Assembly (NCBI GenBank): GCA_951804985.1
Contig: OX638135.1
Span: forward strand, 9,253,058-9,317,057
Source of the DNA: Dryomyza anilis
Lineage: Eukaryota > Arthropoda > Insecta > Diptera > Dryomyzidae
DNA length: 64,000 nucleotides
Reading direction: 5' to 3'
Shown: positions 10,472 to 22,105 of the stretch, one piece after another
How the letters are laid out: the number at the start of each line of letters is the position of its first letter
How positions within the stretch are numbered: position 1 is the stretch's first letter
Position numbers and translations under genes: made by a program
Notes under the pieces: model-generated
The model's database searches: none
Told to the model about the DNA's origin: nothing
Seen by the model: only the letters and a program-made list of their open reading frames with translations

Positions 10472-11288
10472 TGGGTACTGAAAATGTATTGAACGCGTTC
10501 ATTACGTTGTTCCTTACTTTTCTGGGGCGGAATCTCCATTATTAGTAAAAGAATTATATAAATTTATTGAGTGTTGTGAAACAGCTAAGCTTAAAATTAA
10601 GGAATCAGATAGTGAGGAATTCATTAAATGCGTTATGTTACGTTTGGAGGGAGATGCCTATAAATTAGTAAAGACAAAACAGTCTCAAAAAATATAAGAA
10701 TTATACGAGTTGTTAAAAAATACGTACTTAAATGAAATTTCTTTAGAATTAGTACCAGAAGAGATTAAAAAGGCTTATCAAAATAGTAACGAGATTTTGA
10801 GAACGTTTGGTAGACGATTAGATGAGTTGCAATCCATGGCTTTGGAAAATGCAAGTAAAAAATACAATAAAAAGATAAGTGAGGATGAAGTATTCAGATT
10901 AGAATTACAGAGCTCAGTGTTGATCTCTTTTAAAGTAGGGGTGAAGGATCCAACTATAAAGGTTGTATTGTTGGTAGTAAGTCAGAACATTAGATGCATT
11001 GTTGGAAGAAGCTTAAATGTACAGGCTGTTATGCAGCGAAGTCCAAGGTCGGAAGAGGATGGATATAATTATATGGAAAAAACACAGTCAAGCGTAAAAT
11101 CGGAAAATAAATTGCAACAAATAAATAATGAAAGCAAATATAAAAGGAGTGTTCCAACATGTTCATTTTGTAGTAAATTGGGGCATACTAGGGATTATTG
11201 TATTATTAGAAAAAATACGCCTTTCTGCTACGAATGTGGAACTTATGGTCACGCATCTAATGATGTGCGAATAATAATAGTAATATAG
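10472..11288 (+). pseudogene. gag: E1 gag
   Basis: The frame opens with ATG at 10472 and shifts near 10500-10515; a stop lies at about 10694; the main frame is 10710-11288. Visible are a helical capsid-like region and two nucleocapsid zinc knuckles near the end (C-x2-C-x4-H-x4-C reading CSFCSKLGHTRDYC, then CYECGTYGHA without its last Cys). The same layout with related wording occurs in E2 at 59168-60340, which supports the call. The second knuckle runs into a frame break. Confidence 0.75.
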
Positions 11289-11410
11289 GGCCGAAAGTTA
11301 GGAATTGTAGATCAGACGTCGGAGGAGACTGTGATCAAATTTACTACTACATTGCATTTCCATAGAACAGAGGAGACCAATGAATTAAAATATGAATTAA
11401 AGGAAGAAGC

Positions 11411-12292
11411 TTGGATTTATCTAATGTAAATGACGTTTTCATTGAAGTACCTTGCGAGGCAGCTAAATATGGAAGACTTATTTTACTGGTAGACTCAGGA
11501 GCTGATGCCAGTATAGTAAAAGAAAATGCAATGACAAATTTTCCAGACTTTAACGAAAATATACAAAAGGATTTAAAAGGAGCTTTTGGTGGTTGTGTTA
11601 GAACATTAGGTTCCACCAAAGTCCAACATAGGAACATTGGGCGCTTAAGTTTAATGCTGCACGTAGTGTCACTTGAACAAGGCGTACCAGCTGATGGCAT
11701 AATCGGACGTGACAATTTATGGAATCGATCTGTAATAAATGCGATAGACAAAACAATAACATTCTTTGATACACATAAAACCCATATTATAAAACTACAG
11801 ACAGAAATACAAAATATATTTTACAATCAACAAATTAAAATTCAAGCGAGAACCGCAAAGATAGTATCATTACGTTTAAAAACAAAAATTCCAATAGTGT
11901 TAATACATAAACAAGAATTTTTTCCAGGAGTATATTTGGACAAAAGCATATCGAATGTTAGCAAAAATAGAGTTTATGTTTCAGTTTTAAATGCTACGGA
12001 AACAGAAATTATAATAGACAGTACTTTTAAACCAAAATTTTCGAATTTTAATCAGTATAAAGAATCGGATACCAATAATTCTACAATAAATAGCATAAAT
12101 TCAGTAAACATTACAAACAGAATTAATAAATTATTAGAAGAAATGAAAATTGATGAGACTTTAAATAAAGAAGAAATCACATCTTTACAAAATATGTGTA
12201 TTTCGAATCATGATGTTTTTCATTTAGACGGCGATGAATTAACATACACGCCAGCGCTTAAACATGAAATAGCAACACAGTGGAACCGATAA
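11411..12292 (+). pseudogene. pol: E1 protease and N-terminal pol
   Basis: A 293-residue frame. The retropepsin motif LVDSGADAS lies at about residues 26-34, followed by a flap-like region and GIIGRDNLW, which fits the I-[IL]-G-[RQ]-[DN] end of retroviral proteases. The rest is the linker to RT, with HDVFHLDGD near the end. The frame overlaps the RT frame by 13 bp in another phase, so a single shift separates protease from RT. E2 has a matching but broken segment at 60960-61260. Confidence 0.85.
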
Positions 12293-13410
12293 ACCAAAAG
12301 CAATACAAATTGCCACACACTCATAGAGATGAAATCAACAGACAGGTTAATAAAATGTTGGATGACGGCATTATATCGCCAAGCATATCACCCTGGAATT
12401 CACCGATGTTGTTGGTTCCTAAAAAGAGCGGCAATGACGGTAACAAAATGTGGAGGCTAGTAATAGATTTCCGTAAATTGAACGACGTGACAATAAAACA
12501 AGTATTTCCGATTCCTCGAATCGACGAAATATTAGACCAATTAGGACACAGTCGCTATTTTTCAACTTTAGACTTGGCAAGTGGTTATCATCAGGTACTA
12601 TTTGAAGAAGGGGATAAGGAAACAGCTTTTAGTACAGGGCTGGGTCATTTCGAATTTAACAGAATGCCATTTGGCTTAACAGGTGCACCAGCTACCTTCC
12701 AAAGAATAATGAACCACATATTAACAGGTTTACAGGGTATAGATTGCATTGTTTATCTTGATGATATAGTGGTGTACGGAAAAAATTTAGCTGAACATGA
12801 GCTTAGGCTGAATAGAGTATTGCAGAAATTAAGGGAACACAATCTAAAATTAAATACAGAAAAATGTCAGTTTTTGCGCCGCGAAGTTGTCTATTTAGGA
12901 CGCAAATGTTCGGAGCTAGGTGACCTGCCAGATCCCTCTAAGGTTGAATGCGTAAAAAATATTCCGGTGCCGAGAAATAAAAAAGAAGTGCAAGCGTTTT
13001 TGGGATTAATTAATTATTACAGAAAATGTATAAGCAATATGGCAAAATTGTTATTACAAATTAATAAATTACTTAGAAAAGATGTTAAATTTACTTGGAC
13101 AGACGATTGTCAAAGTTCATTTATTAAATTAAAAGAATCAATAATTTCACCACCCATTCTCGCATATCCAGATTTTACAAAACCTTTTTTACTTACAACG
13201 GAAGCAAGTAACGAAGCAATAGGCGCGGTACTATCGCAAGGCAAAGTAGGGAGAGACCGACCAATAGCATTTGCTAGTAGAGCATTAAATGGAGCAGAAA
13301 ACTCCACCATTGAAAGAGAATTTTTAGCTATAGTTTGGACAACGAAAAATTTTAGAGCTTCTTCTAGGCCGACAATTTCAAATTTATACAAATCATCAAC
13401 CATTACGTAG
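12280..13410 (+). pseudogene. pol: E1 reverse transcriptase and RNase H start
   Basis: A 376-residue frame. RT motifs are in order: WRLVIDFRKLN (58-68), STLDLASGYHQ (95-105), FGLTGAPATFQ (131-141) and YLDD (159-162); the catalytic aspartates are present. The connection and RNase H domains follow. The first RNase H position reads TTEASN at about residue 308, where relatives have TTDASN, so an Asp to Glu change may weaken it. The frame is lost near 13365 and RNase H continues in another phase. Confidence 0.9.
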
Positions 13411-14035
13411 CACAGCGAATCTGAAAGATCAGACATCAAGGTTAGCACGTTTCAGACATAAATTATCAGAATATAATTTTGAAATATTTTATAAACCAGG
13501 TAAACAGAATTTGAACGCAAATGCATTAAGTAGAATTCCACATCCAGAACCAGATATTACTGCAGTCACAACGCGGTCTAAGACCACACAGAATAAATTA
13601 GATAATCAAATTTCAAAAACAGAACAACTAGTGAGCACGCCTGAAATGGATGAAATACCAGCAGACACAAATAAGGAATTAAACTCAAGTCAACTAATAA
13701 CTGACCCAGAGGAAATTAAAACTGTTATAAAAGACTTTCACGACTCAGCATTAGGAGGTCACCAGGGTGCGGTGAAAACATTTTTTAGAATCAGAAAACA
13801 ATTTAAGTGCAGAGGTATGCAGAAACAAATAAAAGATTACGTTAAGAACTATCAGAAATGCCAAGTAAATAAAAGTTCTAGGCTTACTAAAATGCCAATG
13901 GTTCTAACTGATACGCCAGTACGACCATTCGATAAAGTATACATGGATCTTGTAGGTATTTTACCGGAAACTATATCTGGAAATAAATATATATTAACTT
14001 TCCAGATGATTTTTCAAAATATATGTGCTGCGTAG
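13385..14035 (+). pseudogene. pol: E1 RNase H end and integrase N-terminus
   Basis: In a new phase it reads the RNase H tail (YTNHQPLRS, NANALSRIP), then the integrase zinc-binding domain. The two His are visible (HDSALGGH near 13740), but the first Cys of the C-x2-C is Tyr (KNYQKCQ near 13850). The start of the catalytic core follows (YMDLVG, the first Asp, near 13940). The frame shifts near 14000. Confidence 0.8.
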
Positions 14036-14801
14036 CTATCCCAGACCCAGAAGCAAGCACTGTAGCAAAGGCATTTTACGACAAAATCATTACACGACAT
14101 AACATACCAAAGTATTGATAACCGACAATGGTTCGAATTTTGTTTCAAAATTATTTTCGGACACGTGTAAATTGTTAGGAATTAAAAAATTACATATTAC
14201 GCCATATCATCCCCAGGCCAACGGATCTTTGGAAAGAAGCCATCGACCATTAGCAGAGTATTTACGAAGCTTTGCGAAAGAGGATGGGTCAAACTGGGAC
14301 CAATGGTTAAATACCGCAATGCCTGTACACAATAATACAATGCATATGTGTACCGGTCAAACGCCTTTCCGTACTTTATACGGTTACGATTTTGAAATGC
14401 TAACCAATCTTAAACGCAAATGCTCACCAGTATATAATACCGATGATAGCAAAAAGCTATTAAAATATAAAATTCAACGCACACACGAAATCGTACGACA
14501 AAATCAAAACAGAGCCAAAGAAAAATCTAAGCAAAGCTATGATAGCTCATTACACCCAATAATTTTACTAAAAAATCAAAATAGGAAAAATAAATTTTCA
14601 CCAGTCTGGGTGGGACCCTACGAAGTACTTTCAATAATAAGCCCTGTAACGACTGAGATTTGTATCAAGGGTAAAGAGAAAAAATTTCATAATAATTTGT
14701 TAAAAGCATACAACAATGCACTTTATGTAGAATTAAATAAACACTGTCTGCAACAAGAACCAATAATTTTTAACATCATGGAAATAAAGTCAAATAGTTA
14801 G
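14036..14801 (+). pseudogene. pol: E1 integrase core and C-terminus
   Basis: After the shift the main frame runs 14115-14801. TDNGSNF gives the second catalytic Asp (residue 4) and GSLERSHR the Glu (residue 40): 35 residues between, the D,D(35)E spacing. The C-terminal part reads SPVWVGPYEV, the GPY/F module typical of gypsy integrases. The frame ends at a stop at 14801. The core is split only by the shift upstream. Confidence 0.85.
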
Positions 14802-15821
14802 TGCAGGACAGAATAGCTAAGTATTACATATTGATATTGAATTGAAACTACAAAATAAATAAAGAATAGAGAAAAACTATATTTTTTTTTAAATGTAGAT
14901 ATTAAATAAATTAATTTTAAATAATTTATAAAATCCAAAAAATTTCATGTAATATTGCCAAAATACAAATCGCAGAGAAAATAGCTATGTATTGAATATA
15001 AACAAATAACAAAATCAAATTATTATTTGAGGTACGAATTTGCAAGGTATAAAAATTGCGTTGTCAGTAAAATTGCGATAGGTCAGTACCTACCTCAATG
15101 GCATTTTAAACAAACAAGTTCATTGCGCATAGAGCGCAATGCTCCCAGCTCATATTAATATAGAAGGCTTGAATATATTCATATGCCAACCGATTAAATG
15201 CACTTCAGCACTTTACCGGCAAAAGCCACTAACGTACTGGAACTGAAACGAGATACGGTAGTGCAGCGACAAAAATGCCTAATATTTTTTATCATTAACA
15301 GATATGCATTAATATTACAAACTAACAAACGTTTTAAATTCATCATTACACGGTAATGAAAATAAATAAGTACAATTGAGATGTACAAAATAAAATATTT
15401 AACAACTTAATATAGCAAATACATTTATGTAATGCTAAGAAGTCGCGCGCGCTTATTTCTTAATACTTAAAAAAATTATTAGTTAGTGCATGATTAAATA
15501 GCTAAGTATTATTGAATATGACTAGCATTTAACCATGTACAACCGGGATTGTATATACAACATTTTGTATTACAACAATACAAAAACATATCTAAATGTA
15601 TGTTTCCAAACTAAATCATATAGTACATGTTAACACATATATTAACTACTATAAATATTTAAAGTATAATTATGGCCAACGTCTTAACAATATATACTAA
15701 GGGGTAAATTGAGAAATATTTATAAGAAAACTACATAAAATTATTAAGGATTCCATTTATATATATAAAAAAATGGAATTTCTTCTTTTTACAATATGAA
15801 ATAAAAACCGAAACCAATATA
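14802..15821 (+). other. E1 pol-env interval, non-coding
   Basis: About 1 kb of AT-rich DNA with no credible frame, long for an errantivirus, where env usually lies close behind pol. A 'gaatagctaagtatta'-like word occurs three times (14811, 14980, 15498). No splice sites are claimed. Confidence 0.5.
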
Positions 15822-16211
15822 ATGATGAGAATTGTCACACTGGTCCTGATGTTGGCAGCCAAGGAAGCAGTCAACATCACGCAGACTTCAATTAATGATA
15901 CAAGATTATTCTTTGAGAAGCCAACTGATGATTTGTTCTACAATGATGAATGGACCATAATAGATAAATTTAAACCTGAAACAACTGAACGATTTCCTGA
16001 AGCTGACAAACAAATTCATAATTACGGCAAATACAATGTGCGAACAAATGAGCACCAATGTAAATGGACCCAGCATAAAAAGTTCGTGTTTAGCAGCAAC
16101 ACGGGATACCATGGCAATAATAGCCACGCTACAGAAAAATGAAGAAATAATTAAGCGACAAAAGAGATCACTCAATTTTATTGGCGAAGGACTCAACTTG
16201 GCTTTTGGACT
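15822..16211 (+). pseudogene. env: E1 env-like gene, 5' part
   Basis: The frame 15822-16142 (106 residues) starts with a hydrophobic, signal-peptide-like segment (residues 4-13) and carries NxT/S sites. A second phase (from 16036) contains a basic cleavage-like tetrapeptide followed by a glycine-rich hydrophobic stretch at 16155-16205, in the position of the surface/transmembrane junction in errantivirus envelope proteins. So there is at least one frameshift, and the gene is then cut at 16211 by an RTE-like LINE. The family is established for insect errantiviruses; I see no sign of an intact product. Confidence 0.7.
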
Positions 16212-16233
16212 TACTTACTTACTTAAATGGCCT

Positions 16234-18561
16234 TTACAACCGTGGGTCGGTTTTGGCCGCTGAGATGAAGCCGCGCCAGTCGGATCTGCTTTGCGCGCGC
16301 TGACGCCAGTTAGAAATACCAAGCGTTGCCAGGTTGTCCTCAACTTGGTCTTTCCAACGCAGATTTGGACGCCCTCTACTACGCTGTCCACCTTCGAGTT
16401 TCGATGCAAGCACCTTCTTGGCTGGAGTGTTTTCATCCATTCGTTCGACATGACCTAGCCAGGGAAGCCGCTGGATCTTGATGCGCTTGACTATGTCAAT
16501 GTCGTCGAATAACTCATACAGCTCGTGGTTCATCCTGATTCGATACTCGTTAGCAAAGCAGATAGGGCCAAAGATTTTACGGAGAATCTTTCTCTCGAAC
16601 GCTCCCAGTACTCTCTCATCGGCGGAGGCCAGCGTCCATGTTTCTGCACCATAAAGTAGGACGGGCATGATGAGTGACTTGTAAAGCGTTATTTTTGTCC
16701 GGCGAGAAAGGGCTGTGCTTCTCAATTGCCTACTGAGCCCAAAGTAGCACCTGTTGGCAAGAGTTATTCTCCGTTTAATCTCCAGGCTGACGTCGTTGTT
16801 GCTGTTTACGCTGGATCCCAGATAGACGAAGTCCTTCACAATGTCGAACTTGTGGGTGTCAAAATCAGCTTTTTGTCCAAGACGTACGGACTCTTTTTTG
16901 CTTGTTGACACAAGGAACTTCGTCTTGTCCTCGTTTACCGCTAGACCCATTCGACGCGACTCTTTCTCCAATCTGGAGAATGCTGCGCTGACTGCTCGTG
17001 TGCTCCTGCCAATGATATCAATATCGTCGGCATATGCGAGCAGCATGACACTTTTGTTGAGGATAGTGCCGCTTTGACGGAGTTCGGCAGCTCGAACTAT
17101 TTTCTCCATCAATAAGTTAAAAAAGTCGCACGATAGGGAGTCACCCTGTCTGAAACCTCGTTCGGTATGAAATGGCTCGGAGAGGTCTTTTCCTATTCTC
17201 ACTGAGCAACGTGTGTTGCTCAGGGTCATCATGCAAAGCCTTATAAGTTTCGCAGGTATACCGAACTCAGACATAGCGGCGTATAATCGTTCCCTTATCG
17301 GAGTGTAGAAGGCGGATTTATAGTCGACTAATAGGTGGTAGGTGTCGATCTGTTTTTCTAGGGTCTTTTCCTGGATTAGGCGCAATGTGAAAATCTGGTC
17401 TATGGTGGACTTTCCAGGTCTGAAGCCGCACTGATAAGGTCCAATCAGTCTGTTGACGATTGGCTTCAGTCTTTCACATAATACGCTCGATAGAACCTTG
17501 TATGCGATATTGAGTAGGCTGATCCCACGGTAGTTGGCGCAGATAGTGGGATCCCCTTTCTTAAGGATTGGGCAGAGTACACTGAGGTTCCAGTCACTTG
17601 GCATGCTTTCATCCGACCATATTCTGCTTACGAGCTCGTGCATGCTCTCTATTAGCTCTTCGCCTCCGGTCTTAAACAATTCAGCAGGCAGGCCATCAGC
17701 ACCTGCGGCTTTGTTGTTTTTCAGCCGAGCAATGGCTGTTCTGACCTCGTCATGGTCGGGTGGCGGAATCTCAACGTCGTCATCAAGTACTGGGGTTGCC
17801 GGGTTTGCTTCTCTATCGGTGGAATTGAGGTCATCATCACCGGTCAGCAGTTTAGAGAAGTGATCCCTCCATATTTTCAGTGTGCTCTGGATATCTGTCA
17901 CTAGATTTCCGTTCTCATCTTTACAGGAAGAGGCTCCGGATTTCGAACCTCCGGCTAGGCGTCTTATTTTCTCGAAGAATTTTCGAGCCTCATTCCTGTC
18001 CCCATGCATCTCAATCTCCTCACACTCACGTCTTTCTGCCTCGCTTTTTTTACGCCTGAAAAGACGTCTCTCTTCCCTCCTCTTCTCTTTGTATCGCTCC
18101 TTCGCAGCTCGCGTAGCTACTGACTGCAGGGTGGATTTGTACGCAGCGTCTTTCTCTGCAGTGGCCGCGCGACACTCTTGGTCATACCACTGATTCCTCA
18201 GGGGGCGTTGGAATCCAAGCACCTCTTCGGCAGCCGTACGCATAGAGCAGGAGATATGATTCCACTGCGCGCTTATATCATCGAGAGGAGGAGTGCTTTG
18301 TCTAAGCAGGTGTGAGAGTCGAGTGGAAAAGGCTTGCGTTGTCTGTTGTGATTGCAGCTTTCCGACGTCTAGCTTTCTCTGCGTTTGGTTCCGTACGTTC
18401 TTCGCAGCGCTTAAGCGTGTGCGGACCTTGGCTGCTACAAGGTAATGATCCGAGTCCATATTGGCACCTCGGATAGTGCGTACGTCCATCACGCTTGAAG
18501 CGTGCCTTCCGTCAATCACAACGTGATCAATTTGATTTCGAGTTTTTTGATCGGGCGACAA
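16234..18561 (-). pseudogene. RTE-like RT with end of endonuclease, copy 1
   Basis: A 775-residue frame from the first ATG after an in-frame TGA. Residues 11-39 are the end of the endonuclease (IDHVVIDGRH and the SDH motif at 37-39). A charged coiled-coil-like linker spans 130-200. RT runs from about 270 to 560: NYRGISLL (343-350), CGFRPGKST (378-386), motif A LVDYKSAFYT (411-420), RGFRQGDSLS (468-477), YADD (510-513). Motif A has Tyr at 419 where copy 2 has the conserved Asp. The C-terminus has RRGRP-like words (RSRGRPNLRWKDQV). Otherwise open to the stop. Confidence 0.9.
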
Positions 18562-19155
18562 CCATGTGGCCTTGTGGATATCGAAATGTTCGAATCAAGT
18601 GCTACTAACTACCATGTTTCGTGCTGCGGCGAAGTCGATTAGCCTCGTTCCGTTATCGGAAGTGTTGGCATGGAGGCTAAATTTTCCGATTGTGGGACAA
18701 TAGATGGCTTCTCTGCCCACCTTGGCGTTAAAATCGCCTAGCACGATTTTGATATCGTGGCGGGGGCAGCGCTCGTATGCGTTGTCTAGGCGCTCGTAGA
18801 AGCGCTCTTTTGTCTCGTCATCTTTCTCGTTCGTCGGAGCGTGTGCACAAATTAGGCTGATATGGAAATATTTAGCCTTGATGCGGATTGTTGCCAGCCT
18901 TTCGTCCACGGGCGTGAACCTAGAGACAAGGTGGCGGAGTTTCTTGCCGACCACAAATCCACATCCAAATTCGTGTCTCTCCGCAAGGCAGCTGTAGTAG
19001 ATATCACAGGACGCTTGTTTCGAACAGCCCTGTCCCGTCCATCGCATCTCCTGGATAGCGGTGATGTCAGCCTTATATTTTTCGAGGACATCTGCCAGCT
19101 GGATAGAGGCACCCTCCCTATAAAGGGTCCGGACATTCCAGGTGCATATCCGTAA
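18562..19155 (-). pseudogene. RTE-like AP endonuclease, copy 1
   Basis: Reads RICTWNVRTL (first catalytic block, near 19145), AIQEMRWTG (the metal-binding Glu), LICAHAPTNEKDD and VLGDFNAKVG (the D-x-N block near 18735). The frame opens after a TGA about 40 bp upstream of the first block. A TGA at 18595-18597 then separates it, in the same phase, from the SDH block. Both copies in the window share these two features. Confidence 0.85.
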
Positions 19156-19323
19156 ATCATGGTCCTTAAAACGTTTCGTGGGTCGTCATCGTTGTAATCG
19201 GTCGTTATCCGAGGCTTCTTTTTTGTTTTCATTGGGCGCATAGGTTTTTCCGTGGTGGGACCCAAACCCAACGCACGAACCCTCACTCTGAGGGAGATGC
19301 TCGCCACTCACTTTAGCCGACTT

Positions 19324-19476
19324 CTACACCGGGTGGTGTAGAGCGCCGTTTCCAGGGACTTCCACGAGGAGGACTTCCACCGAAGTGGAGGTGTCACCAT
19401 TTGACAATTTGTCAATTCTGGTGACCAGTGAGTTGACTTGAGACGACACCGACAAGGATTGCGCTGGCTTCGCCAT
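19324..19476 (-). CDS. Short leader frame of the RTE-like element, copy 1
   Basis: About 50 residues starting MAKPAQSLSVSSQ, conserved in copy 2. It lies upstream of the endonuclease in another phase. The function is unknown; it may be a small ORF1 or only leader sequence. Confidence 0.35.
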   Translation of the reverse strand: MAKPAQSLSVSSQVNSLVTRIDKLSNGDTSTSVEVLLVEVPGNGALHHPV

Positions 19477-19535
19477 GTTGAAGCACTCAGACACGTTGCC
19501 TTGTGATAATCGCCCCCATAGCCCCCTTTTGGACT

Positions 19536-20912
19536 GATGGACAATAAAGAAAGAGAGACTATCTATAAACATCTCAATAATATTGAAGATAATGAACATA
19601 AAACATACGAAATTATGAAAAGACAAATTACGGTGATTTCATCAAATTATAACAAGAAAGCAGAACCCTTACTGAATTCCTTGAAGGAAGTCGAAAATCT
19701 GCAAAATGTGTTAAACATAACAATAAGAACACAAAAATACATAAATGAAAAAAATAACCAACAAGTTAGTCATTTACTATTCCTGATGGATACCTAAATT
19801 TAATCTACAATTAATGCAAACCTAATCGAAATTCAAGGACAACAGCTGATGGAAATGGAAATCCTAGATGATCTATACAAGGGAAGATTACACCCGACAA
19901 TTATAGACCATTAGATGAAATGCTGACTAGCCTCACGTTAAGAGGAAAGGCGAAGTGGTTCATACAAAAATAATTCAAAATGCACCGCGCATCAACAGTA
20001 CGAGTTTTCCCAGACACAGACGGCCTAATAATAGTCATCAAGAAACCACTGCTTGATGATTTGTTGTTCACATTATATAGAATTTACCCAGTACCCACAA
20101 ATATTAATAAAGAATGGGATGCATTGGTTAAAACAACATATGACTACATATCAGAAGCAGAAGACCGGAGCAAATACATAGGTCTAACGAATGAAGATCA
20201 CAGCAAATACATTTTGGTTAGCCAACATACGGACAAGGAAATTACACTATGCAAACGTCCAGGAACCATGCTAACAACTAGCAACACACTATGCGAAGTC
20301 GCGCTGATTCAACACAGAACAGATATTAAAGATACCTGTGAACATGTTGTAATCAAAAGGAGTTCAGGCCTAGTAGTTAAACTATGGACACCAAACACAT
20401 GGTTGTATAAATTTAATACGCCAGCATCTTTCGAAGCAGTTTGTGGGTCAAATATAGCCACGTTGCCATTATCAGGCCTGGGTTGGATGTCCATAATTGA
20501 AACTTGCAATCTACACAACAAAGAAATGATACTGCCCTACGAGTATACACATCAAAACATTAGGAAAATAACATACAAAAATTAAGCACATACAATTATG
20601 ATAGAAAATATACAAGGCAATTGGTCATCATTACCGTATTCAAACATAACACCAATACCGTTACCGATCTTGGTGGCAGACCACAGCAAAATAAGATCAG
20701 CATTAAGAGATGGGCATCGTGATTTCCACGAAATATTACTACAATTAACTGATAACCAGGAACGCAAAGAATTACTTAATCGTCAAAATGAAATAACGAA
20801 AACCGGTATGTCTTACGGCATATTAATGCTGATGTTAATAATAATAATAGCAGCATATGTATTATGCTACATATGCATTACTTCTCGACAATTAAAAATA
20901 AAGCAACAATAA
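19536..20912 (+). pseudogene. env: E1 env-like gene, 3' part
   Basis: After the LINE, env resumes: 19536-19797 is a helical, charged stretch (heptad-like, near ITVISSNYNKKAEPLL), then a stop and ~180 bp of broken frame, then 19980-20585 (201 residues, several Cys), a single in-phase TAA at 20583-20585, and 20598-20912 with a hydrophobic membrane segment (MLMLIIIIAAYVLCYICI, about residues 76-95). The layout fits the transmembrane subunit of insect errantivirus envelope proteins. Several stops and shifts; no intact product. Confidence 0.75.
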
Positions 20913-21217
20913 AAGCCGATGAATTTAATACAAATAAATCACCAATAGCAATAATAGATGTAGAAGCGGGTAAGGAAAATCTTGAAATGGTGTCAAATAC
21001 ATTTCCCAGCAAGAAATCGCCACTCGAAAAAATCGGGTCATTGCGGAAATCAACAACGCAGAAACCAAACACCACAACACCCATAACAAGTCAACGAACG
21101 AAGTCACATGAAATAGAAGCCAATACGTCAGAAACAACAACAACGCATCGAACTACTACCGCAGAACAGCAGCAGTCAGCAACGAATACATCGGGACCAG
21201 GTTTTTATTATATATAA
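20864..21217 (+). pseudogene. Terminal frame of E1, tail-like, unidentified
   Basis: A 117-residue frame overlapping the membrane-segment frame in another phase. It is rich in Thr/Ser/Lys (repeated TTT, SET words) and ends GPGFYYI. It could be the displaced cytoplasmic tail of Env or a small accessory frame; I do not recognise it. Confidence 0.4.
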
Positions 21218-21457
21218 CTGGAAATTACAATCCTTAATTTACTAATATCCATTAAATATTAAGTAATGATCATTACTTCATAACAAATAGAACTTAACGT
21301 AATTTTTACCACATAAAACAATGTAAAAAGAAAAAACTATTATTCTTTTTAATAATAATTTTCTCTTCAGAAATAATTAAAATAATACAAAAGAAAAAAA
21401 AAACTATTATTCTTTTTAATAATAATATTTTTTTTTCTTTCAATAAGAGGGGAGGTA
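21218..21457 (+). promoter_or_regulatory. E1 3' untranslated region and polypurine tract
   Basis: Two direct copies of actattattctttttaata (21335 and 21403), followed by aagaggggaggta at 21445-21457, the polypurine tract that abuts the 3' LTR. Confidence 0.75.
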
Positions 21458-22105
21458 TGTTGTGTATCATAATTACAGCTTACATATGATCCACTATTGT
21501 GTATCATAATTGTAGAGCTTACAGCGTACTTATGATCCACAACATAACATAACCAGTATACTTTTCTTAATGGCATATTTTTAGGGTTAAGAATTATGCA
21601 TGTTAAACACAAACAGCATTTAATTGTTTTGGCGCACATTACTTAACATTGCCAGTATGTACGCCCACATTAAATAGGTCACTCTGATCAAACAAATAAA
21701 TGCTGACTTAGTTATTTTAGCCTATGAGTCAATTAGTAATGCTGACTAAGGTATTTTAGCATGATGAAAGTACTCAATTTATTGTGAAATTATAAGAATA
21801 CGCTGACTAAGTTATTTTAGCATGATGAAAGTACTCAATTTATTGTGAAATTAAAAGAATACGAGGTGTTATGTAGAAGTTAAGTATAGACTAAAAATCA
21901 ATTGTTTCCGATAACCCGAAGTATCCAGTTCTAAAACCTAGTGATAAGTATAAGTGTAAAAAACCTTTAAAAACGAAATAAAGTGTCTGAAAGTAAAAAG
22001 ACTCGGGTTTTATTAAATAATAAACACATAAAAAAAAGGGACTTAGTAAGTATGAAAAGGATCAAAGAAGTTAAAGTCCTAGTAGAAGGACGTTAACATA
22101 CAACA
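21458..22105 (+). repeat. E1 3' LTR
   Basis: 648 bp, TGTTGTGTATC...CATACAACA. It retains two full ~60-bp internal repeats (ctgactaag...agaatacg), the first of which is shortened in the 5' LTR. AATAAA occurs at about 21979. Confidence 0.9.

Larger units (their letters stand above)
16212..19525 (-). mobile_element. RTE-like non-LTR retrotransposon, copy 1, inserted in E1 env
   Basis: A minus-strand element whose 3' end is a short (aagt)n tail, seen at 16210-16225 as cttacttacttactt. It is flanked by cttttggact at 16202-16211 and 19526-19535. It contains a short leader frame, an AP endonuclease, an RT and a C-terminal DUF6451-like domain. It lacks a poly-A tail; a microsatellite tail is typical of the RTE clade. 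It is nearly identical to 54016-57333, so both moved recently. Disruptions: a phase break before the endonuclease and a TGA at 18595-18597, both shared with copy 2. Confidence 0.9.
8972..22105 (+). mobile_element. Errantivirus-like Ty3/gypsy element E1 with env, inserted in Bel
   Basis: LTRs of 628 and 648 bp (8972-9599, 21458-22105), each starting TGTTG and ending CAACA, are flanked by the 4-bp duplication gtat (8968-8971, 22106-22109). In order: primer site, gag, protease, RT, RNase H, integrase, a ~1-kb gap, env, polypurine tract. Gag-pol-env with a 4-bp TSD is the plan of insect errantiviruses (gypsy, 17.6, ZAM group). Gag, pol and env all carry frameshifts or stops, and env is split by an RTE-like LINE, so it is inactive. 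The LTRs differ by few substitutions and one ~20-bp deletion, so the insertion is fairly young. Confidence 0.9.

Noticed and set aside
16726..19155. Several plus-strand frames of 60-109 residues (and the same at 54651-56961)
   Set aside because: They are antisense shadows of the RTE-like element's GC-richer coding strand; no domain wording.
15822..21217. E1 env-like gene as a domesticated host gene
   Set aside because: It sits in place inside an LTR-bounded element with its own TSD, carries several frame breaks and a LINE insertion; no sign of purifying selection can be seen.
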